Origin: Candidatus Eiseniibacteriota bacterium
Lineage (GTDB): Bacteria > Joyebacterota > Joyebacteria > Joyebacterales > Joyebacteraceae
Assembly: GCA_030638405.1 (NCBI GenBank)
Contig: DAOWER010000036.1
Coordinates: forward strand, 1-10,249
Direction: 5' to 3'
Length of the DNA: 10,249 bases
Shown here: piece by piece, positions 5,397 to 10,249 of the stretch
Layout of the letters: each line of letters begins with the position of its first letter
How positions within the stretch are numbered: the first letter of the stretch is position 1
Made by a program: the position numbers and the translations under genes
Notes under the pieces: model-generated
What the model saw: the letters and a program-made list of their open reading frames with translations, nothing else
Database searches by the model: none
Told to the model about the DNA's origin: nothing

Positions 5397-7364
5397 CTAC
5401 TCGAGATACCCCATCGACCTCAGTTGCTCCTTGAGCGCGTCGTTCATGTCCTCGGGAACGGGCACGGCCTCGGACGGGGCGGGGTAGTCGCCGTACTCCA
5501 CGCTGTCGGTCGACAGACCCTGCGTGGCCGGACTCCCCGTCCAGTCGGTCGAGAACGGGAGATCCATGAGCGCCGCTATCGTGGGGGCCACGTCCACGAC
5601 GTGGAGCGAGTCCGAGCGGACCGCGCTCGCCGCGGCCGGCCCGGCCAGCAGGAAGATACCGTCCGGGTGGTGCTCTCCGGAGAAGCGGGCCTCCGCCCTC
5701 ATCCTTACCAGTTCCTCCACCGCGTAGTCCGCATCGTCCAGCACCAGGCGCGCGTGTTCGGGGATGGCGTCCCTGTCCGCGATCTGCAGGCGAATCGAGT
5801 CCCCGTCGCGTTGAAGCTCGAAGAACGGTCTGGTTTCGCCGGAGAGATGGGCGCCGCGCAGTGCGGAGGTGAGCTGCTCGAGCGCGGCCTCTCGTTCGTC
5901 GAACGATTCGGTCGTCGGCCGAAGGTAGACCTTGCGGTCGACGTTCGTGCCGAACACGGTCTCGGCACACCCGAGGGCGGCCGTCAGGTTCTCAGTTCGG
6001 ATTCTGCAGAACCGCCCCGCCGTCTTCCCGCGAGCCGCCCGGAACCCGTGATCAGAGACGATGACGATGTTCGCGTCATCGGGAACGAGTTCGAGGACCT
6101 TGCCCAGGTTGGCGTCCACCGCTTCGTACAGGCGGTCGATGGTCTCGGAGAACCTCTCCCGGTCCTCGTCAGTGACGTCCGGGAAGCCCTCGGGTTCGAG
6201 GAACTTCCAGTAGAGATGCGAGACCTTGTCCACCTGGTTCATGAGGACGGCGGCGAACTCCGGTCGCCGCGTCCTGATGAGCTCACAGAACACGTCGCTC
6301 TGGAGGTCGGCCGAGATACTGCGGTCCCTCCACGCCTGCTCGAGGAACTCGCGCTGACCGAAACGCCTCGCTACCACCTCCGTGAAGGCTCCTCGCAGCG
6401 TCGACAGGCGGGCGCCGTGCTTGAATGCCCTGAGAGCGGCGACGCCGTAAGCGACGGTCTCGCTCTTCCCCGGATGCTCGCGGGCCCAGAGCTGCCAGTA
6501 GAAGGCGTACTCGGGCGGATACGTGCTGGCGTCGGGGGCCAGCGTGCTCGGGATCACGAAGTCGTTCGCTCCCAGACCCTCGGGAGGGGGCCAAGTGAAA
6601 TACCAACCGCACACGCCCCATGACCGTCCGTCCAGATGCATGCGATCCCACAGGCGCCCGACCTTGAAGTCGCTCTGAGTGTTGCCGAAGTCCCAGATGC
6701 CGTGGATTTCCGGCAGGCACCCCGTCGCTATGGTGCTCCAGATCTGCGGCGAGTACATCGATTGCAGAGACCGGAGTCGAGCCCTCCGACCATCCTCCAT
6801 CAGTCGCTCCAGGTTTGGGAGCCGACCCGACTGGACGAGAGGGTCAATCCGGTCCCACGTGGCGCCATCGATCCCGATGAGCAGCGTCGTGGGTGTCAGA
6901 GGCGGCTGCGACGGCAGCGGAGTGAAGAACACGGCGGCCACCAGGAGCGCCGCCACGGCGGCCACCCCGAGTCCGGAACTGCGGCGGTTCAGCCGCGCCG
7001 CCGACACGGCAACGAGGATCGCGCCGATCACCGGCACCAGCCAAAGGAGGGCGCTGTCGGTGGGGTCCGAGGCAACGAGCAGCCAGCCACTCGGAAAGAG
7101 CGCCGCCGAGGCGACGCCGAGCAGACGGTGGAACGCACCGAGGATGAGCACGGCGACGGCGGGCACTGCGAAGAACAGAAGAGCCACGGCCAGTGCGTCG
7201 TCGATCGCGAGCGGATTGGCCAGACGCGCTGCGAGGAGGGATGTGGCTCCGGACACGGCCACCACGACCCACCAGAACACGGCGGAACCGCCGCGCCGGC
7301 GCCTGTTTCCGCGAACCTCCGCCGCGTCCGGGTCAGAGTGATTCGGATGTGATCGGCGTTCCAT
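5397..7364 (-). CDS. Polytopic membrane protein with alkaline phosphatase/type I phosphodiesterase domain
   Basis: The protein has 655 residues. Residues 1-27 are basic and probably cytoplasmic. Four or five hydrophobic segments follow (about 28-48, 53-76, 80-98, 104-124, 131-148), then a large domain from about 158 that is probably exported. That domain carries the metal and nucleophile sites of the alkaline phosphatase superfamily in order: I-G-I-D-G-A-T-W (Asp166), Y-S-P-Q-I-W-S-T with the likely nucleophile Ser205, Q-V-D-K-V-S-H-L-Y-W (Asp379, His383), V-S-D-H-G-F (Asp438, His439), and E-H-H-P-D-G-I-F-L (His565/566). The tail E-Q-L-R-S-M-G-Y-L-E is typical of bacterial members. It should cleave a phosphodiester or transfer a phospho-group at the cell envelope, but the substrate is unknown. 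The ATG at 7364 has CGGGAG 7 bases upstream. It appears to be monocistronic, between its own promoter and terminator. Confidence 0.9.
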   Translation of the reverse strand: MERRSHPNHSDPDAAEVRGNRRRRGGSAVFWWVVVAVSGATSLLAARLANPLAIDDALAVALLFFAVPAVAVLILGAFHRLLGVASAALFPSGWLLVASDPTDSALLWLVPVIGAILVAVSAARLNRRSSGLGVAAVAALLVAAVFFTPLPSQPPLTPTTLLIGIDGATWDRIDPLVQSGRLPNLERLMEDGRRARLRSLQSMYSPQIWSTIATGCLPEIHGIWDFGNTQSDFKVGRLWDRMHLDGRSWGVCGWYFTWPPPEGLGANDFVIPSTLAPDASTYPPEYAFYWQLWAREHPGKSETVAYGVAALRAFKHGARLSTLRGAFTEVVARRFGQREFLEQAWRDRSISADLQSDVFCELIRTRRPEFAAVLMNQVDKVSHLYWKFLEPEGFPDVTDEDRERFSETIDRLYEAVDANLGKVLELVPDDANIVIVSDHGFRAARGKTAGRFCRIRTENLTAALGCAETVFGTNVDRKVYLRPTTESFDEREAALEQLTSALRGAHLSGETRPFFELQRDGDSIRLQIADRDAIPEHARLVLDDADYAVEELVRMRAEARFSGEHHPDGIFLLAGPAAASAVRSDSLHVVDVAPTIAALMDLPFSTDWTGSPATQGLSTDSVEYGDYPAPSEAVPVPEDMNDALKEQLRSMGYLE

Positions 7365-7409
7365 GATGTCTCTCCCGATATCCCCGCCGTGGCCCGTCTC
7401 AGGTGACAG

Positions 7410-7438
7410 AACCTACCGCCCCGTGCCCCCCGTGTCAA
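7410..7438 (-). promoter_or_regulatory. Sigma-70-type promoter for the membrane phosphodiesterase gene
   Basis: On the minus strand a perfect TTGACA (7438-7433) and TAGGTT (7415-7410) are spaced by 17 bases. The start of transcription would be near 7403, leaving a short leader of about 40 bases before the ATG at 7364. The -10 match is modest. Confidence 0.55.
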
Positions 7439-7526
7439 TCGAGTCGGTGGACCCCGGAGGGCCGGCGCCCCCTGATCGCGCGGCCTCGTTCGGTACCGAT
7501 TCCGGCAAGCCAGACCAACTACGGTA

Positions 7527-7555
7527 TTGACAATCAGCACCAAACGTAGTACTCT
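7527..7555 (+). promoter_or_regulatory. Sigma-70-type promoter for the exported protein/TPR-GAF unit
   Basis: A perfect TTGACA (7527-7532) is followed after 17 bases by TACTCT (7550-7555). It faces away from the promoter at 7410-7438, with 88 bases between the two -35 elements, room for a shared regulator. The predicted leader to the ATG at 7703 is about 140 bases and holds no recognised RNA element. Confidence 0.5.
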
Positions 7556-7702
7556 CCCGCTTGGACTCTGCAGCAGGAACCCCACTGAGCAGTTGTGCTG
7601 GCTCGTCGCCGGACGCTTCGCTGGGCTACCGTACCCCGGAGCGGACGAAGCCGCACTCAACGGACCGGTACCAGATCACGACGCCCCCCAAGGAGGATGA
7701 TC

Positions 7703-8068
7703 ATGAGCGCGAGAAGGCTTCTCGCCCTGCTTGTGGTCGTTGTGTTGGGCCTGCTTCTGACCTGCCCCACGGCGCTTTCGCGCCCCGGGACGCCACTCAT
7801 TGAGGAGTACGGCGGCTCGGATGTTACCAATCCAAACGACGATGACCCGGACGTTCCGAACGGGGACGTTGAGGGGGACGACGACAACTGGGACAAGTCC
7901 GCCATCAGAGGACACACGGTGGCGGAGTCGTGCGGTGGGAACAGTGGTGTGGAGATGGGAGCTGACTCAAGCAGTTCCGAGGATGTGCTTTCGCGGATGG
8001 AGGTCAGTCTGAGCATCAGACTTGCGCTGCTTCTGCAGTCGTGGGTCATCTTCTCCAGCTTGCGCTGA
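7703..8068 (+). CDS. Small exported acidic protein of unknown function
   Basis: The 121-residue precursor has a classic signal peptide: M-S-A-R-R, a Leu/Val core to residue 20, and A-L-S near 24-26 as a cleavage site. Cys21 is preceded by L-L-T, not a proper lipobox, so a lipoprotein is unlikely. The mature part (about 95 residues) has an acidic, Asn/Asp/Pro-rich stretch (N-D-D-D-P-D-V-P-N-G-D-V, then G-D-D-D-N-W-D-K, residues 45-65) that could bind calcium. A Ser/Gly-rich middle follows, then a hydrophobic, amphipathic end (S-L-S-I-R-L-A-L-L-L-Q-S-W-V-I-F). AGGAGG 6 bases before the ATG at 7703 fixes the start. The next gene begins 21 bases after the stop in the same frame, implying an operon. 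I recognise no family. A secreted signal, a surface factor or a membrane-active peptide are all possible. Confidence 0.75.
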   Translation: MSARRLLALLVVVVLGLLLTCPTALSRPGTPLIEEYGGSDVTNPNDDDPDVPNGDVEGDDDNWDKSAIRGHTVAESCGGNSGVEMGADSSSSEDVLSRMEVSLSIRLALLLQSWVIFSSLR

Positions 8069-8077
8069 TCTCTGTGC

Positions 8078-8083
8078 GGGAGG
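8078..8083 (+). promoter_or_regulatory. Ribosome binding site deciding a TTG start
   Basis: GGGAGG lies 6 bases before the TTG at 8090. No comparable site precedes the first in-frame ATG at 8195. This is the main reason for the TTG start of the TPR-GAF gene. Confidence 0.7.
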
Positions 8084-8089
8084 AAGCAG

Positions 8090-10249
8090 TTGGCTCGGAA
8101 GCGACCACACATCAAACCTGACCGGGATGTCCCGAGAGGACGCGGCGACCACGGAGACCACAGTTCCCGTGGGTCTGCTATCTCCGTCCTACGCATGGGA
8201 CAGTTCTATCTGGAGTCCGACAGCTACTCCGATGCGATGATGTACTTCCTGCGCGCCGACGAGGAAGCACTGAGATCGCAGCTGTCGGACGACGAGACCG
8301 CCTCACTCTATGCGAGTCTGGCCAGGTGCTACCTTGGTCTCGGCAAGCACGACGAGGCCAGGGGCTGCGCTGAGAAGGTCTCAGCACTTGCCGCCCGCGC
8401 GGGGAACAGCACCTCCGTCGCGGAGGCCAACGTCATCCTTGCCAGAACGGAAGCCAAGAGCGGTCGCTTCAGGAAATCTCTCCGTGCGGCCGAGCAGGCG
8501 TACGCGGTGCTCAGGAAGGAGCCGGACAGCGCTCTGCTGGCAGAGGCCAGCAAGGTGTTGGGCACGGCGCACGCGGAGCTCGGCAATATGACGGCCGCCA
8601 GGGACTGCCTCACAGACTGCCTCGTCTGCAACAGACGCCTCGGGAACGAAGAGGGGGTTGCCGGGGCATACAACAATCTGGGCATCATGGCCAAGCGGTC
8701 TGGTGACCTCTCCACCGCCATCGACTACTTCGAGCGTGCCCTCGAGATCGACAGACGGCTGGGAAGGCCCGCCGCCATCGCGCGCCGCCTGAACAACCTC
8801 GGTGTGGCGCTCTACAGGTCCTCGAGGTGGGACGAGGCGGAGACGAGCTTGAAGCGGGCGTGGGAGATATACACGAGCCTCGGCGCCACCCGAGACGTCG
8901 TCGCGGTCGAGTCGGCTCTCGGCAATCTGTGCCGGGTGAGACGCAACTGGAGGGGCGCACGGGACCTCTTCATGCGCGCGCTCCGGACGAGCCAGGCTGA
9001 AGGATACCGCCGCGCAGAGGCACTCGCGTTCGAGTTCCTCGGAGATCTCGAGAAGGACCAGGGGCATTTCGACGAGGCACTGAGAGTGCTCGACCAGGCC
9101 TTGGCGTGCGCGCACAGGCTCTCGTCCGTGAGCGACGTCATCGGTGAGGTGCTGCGGCGACGGGCCGAGGTGTACGTCGCTTTGGGGCGGCTCGACGATG
9201 CCGAACGTGACTGCACGCTGGCGCTCGACCTCTGCCGGCGTATCGGCGACAGGCTGGAGGAAGGCGCGACTCTGAGAGTTCTTGCGGCCGTCTCGTACTC
9301 GAGAGGCAGGCGCTCGGACGCCCGTGTGCTCTCCGCGCGAGCGGAACGAGTCCAGACTCGGACCGGAGAGCCCTTCGAGCTTGCAATGACCGCACTGACG
9401 GACGGCGCGGGGATGCGTCACTCCGGTCCCATCGACGAGGCCGCACTGGATGTCATCGAGTCGAGACTCTACACGGCGGAGCAGCTCTTCGAGAAGGTCG
9501 GTGCTCCCTACTGGGTGGCGAGGTGCTCCATCGAGAGGGCGAAGGCGCTGCACGCGGCGGGTCGCCGCGGACGCTGCCGCGTCTGGCTGGACAAGGCGCA
9601 CCCCGAGCTCGAGCGGGTCCGCGACGAGGTCGGCCTGGCCGAGCTGACGGCGCTGCAGCACGAGATCGACGCCGAACTCGCGGAGGCCGCCGCGTCACTG
9701 CCCAGCAGATACTCCGTTCTTGCCGAAGCCTCACTTCTTCTGAGAACCAGCGACGGCGACCCTGCGGTCCTGCACGGGTCCGTAGCGGCCGTGGCTAAAG
9801 AGGTGCGTGCCGACCGCGTTGTGGTCTTCCGGCAGGAGCCGGATCTGCTGCCGCAGGTCGTGACCTCCGTCGGACGTACGGGCAGGCGCCTGGCCGAGGT
9901 GAGGCGCCTTGTCCGTTCAGTGACAGAGGACGGAGGCACCAACAGGCCCTTCGTGGCCGCTGCCGGAACCGGACCCGGCGGACCGATCTCGCCGCGATTC
10001 GCGGCGGTGGCGCTGATCCCGGCGGAAGTCGATTCCGCGAGCGGCACGACGCTCCTTCTGTACGCGGACCGCCTCAACGGCGACGGGGCCGCCGCGTTCA
10101 CCGAGGCCGACGTCGAGTTTCTCGGAGCGGCGGCGAGACTGCTTGCAGACGTGCTTCCCTCCGGAGTGACGGGAACGTTCGGGCACTCGTTCGGTCCCGA
10201 CGACGAGGACAGCGAGCCCGACTTCCCGCGCGGGTTCATCACGCGCGAC
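8090..10249 (+). CDS. TPR-repeat and GAF-domain regulatory protein; 3' end beyond the window
   Basis: An open frame of 720 codons with no stop reaches the right edge. With the TTG start the protein opens with M-A-R-K-R-P. Residues about 33-530 form some ten to twelve tetratricopeptide units, with best copies near A-Y-N-N-L-G-I, N-N-L-G-V-A-L-Y and F-L-G-D-L. Many end in a G or D-rich turn, as in the kinesin-light-chain and MalT-like style. Residues about 539-690 read as a GAF domain (S-V-L-A-E-A-S-L-L-L at the start, F-T-E-A-D-V-E-F-L-G-A-A-A at the end). An acidic linker then leads to G-F-I-T-R-D, which resembles the entry to sigma-54 activator AAA+ domains. No signal peptide or membrane segment is seen, so it is probably cytoplasmic. 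A sigma-54 activator is my best guess; a kinase, cyclase or phosphatase output is also possible. If the TTG is wrong, the ATG at 8195 would remove 35 residues. Confidence 0.87.
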   Translation, partial: MARKRPHIKPDRDVPRGRGDHGDHSSRGSAISVLRMGQFYLESDSYSDAMMYFLRADEEALRSQLSDDETASLYASLARCYLGLGKHDEARGCAEKVSALAARAGNSTSVAEANVILARTEAKSGRFRKSLRAAEQAYAVLRKEPDSALLAEASKVLGTAHAELGNMTAARDCLTDCLVCNRRLGNEEGVAGAYNNLGIMAKRSGDLSTAIDYFERALEIDRRLGRPAAIARRLNNLGVALYRSSRWDEAETSLKRAWEIYTSLGATRDVVAVESALGNLCRVRRNWRGARDLFMRALRTSQAEGYRRAEALAFEFLGDLEKDQGHFDEALRVLDQALACAHRLSSVSDVIGEVLRRRAEVYVALGRLDDAERDCTLALDLCRRIGDRLEEGATLRVLAAVSYSRGRRSDARVLSARAERVQTRTGEPFELAMTALTDGAGMRHSGPIDEAALDVIESRLYTAEQLFEKVGAPYWVARCSIERAKALHAAGRRGRCRVWLDKAHPELERVRDEVGLAELTALQHEIDAELAEAAASLPSRYSVLAEASLLLRTSDGDPAVLHGSVAAVAKEVRADRVVVFRQEPDLLPQVVTSVGRTGRRLAEVRRLVRSVTEDGGTNRPFVAAAGTGPGGPISPRFAAVALIPAEVDSASGTTLLLYADRLNGDGAAAFTEADVEFLGAAARLLADVLPSGVTGTFGHSFGPDDEDSEPDFPRGFITRD

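Noticed and set aside
5352..6623. Plus-strand open frame (423 codons) opposite the phosphodiesterase gene
   Set aside because: Arg/Glu/Val-rich and featureless, and it runs through the terminator hairpin; the opposite strand has every catalytic motif.
7595..7702. Upstream ATG at 7595 for the small exported protein
   Set aside because: The added 36 residues are Arg-rich and precede a good signal peptide; the ATG at 7703 has a perfect AGGAGG.
8381..9661. Long minus-strand open frame (426 codons) opposite the TPR gene
   Set aside because: Arg/Pro/Val-rich product without domain features or a ribosome site; it mirrors a coding strand with clear TPR units. A GC-rich antisense shadow.
1..10249. 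CRISPR arrays, tRNA or rRNA genes, insertion sequences, phage or defence genes
   Set aside because: No regular repeat-spacer pattern, transposase or integrase motifs, cloverleaf or conserved rRNA stretches were seen on either strand.

Overview
The window is GC-rich, densely coding bacterial DNA with Shine-Dalgarno-led genes and canonical-looking promoters. Gene content points to an uncultured lineage of the FCB/Eisenbacteria-Krumholzibacteria type. The grounds are a Cys-rich secreted protein with tandem pre-peptidase-C-like domains and a C-terminal W-S-S-I-K-A-L-Y-R tail, a membrane-anchored alkaline-phosphatase-superfamily protein, and a very long TPR-GAF regulator. The lineage is inferred from remembered protein style; no marker gene is present.

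Left part (1-3547, all minus strand): a tightly packed trehalose operon. In transcription order it runs zinc-ribbon protein (3547-3359), internally duplicated protein of the DUF5752 type (3320-2643), TreT-type trehalose synthase (2636-1395), trehalose-6-phosphatase OtsB (1398-610), trehalose-6-phosphate synthase OtsA (613 to beyond the left edge). The last three are joined by 4-base stop/start overlaps (GTGA, ATGA). The cell therefore seems to co-express two routes to trehalose: one step from NDP-glucose plus glucose (TreT), and two steps through trehalose-6-phosphate (OtsA/OtsB). The leader (3548-3794) carries a directly repeated dyad element spaced five helical turns apart.

Middle (3795-7438, minus strand): two single-gene units. 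One encodes a secreted Cys-rich protein (4914-3847), with a strong terminator at 3795-3820 and a clear promoter about 190 bases upstream of its start. The other encodes a polytopic membrane protein with a type I phosphodiesterase/alkaline-phosphatase domain (7364-5397), with a terminator at 5318-5347 and a promoter at 7410-7438.

Right part (7527-10249, plus strand): a divergent unit starts from a TTGACA promoter at 7527. Its first gene encodes a small exported acidic protein (7703-8068). Its second, 21 bases on, starts at a TTG codon with a perfect ribosome binding site and encodes a cytoplasmic protein of about eleven TPR units followed by a GAF domain; it runs off the right edge. The pairing of a small exported product with a TPR receptor-like regulator is the most intriguing arrangement here. 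A peptide-sensing system is only a hypothesis.

The three best promoters share a perfect TTGACA, a 17-base spacer and a TA-n-n-n-T -10 element, which lends them mutual support.
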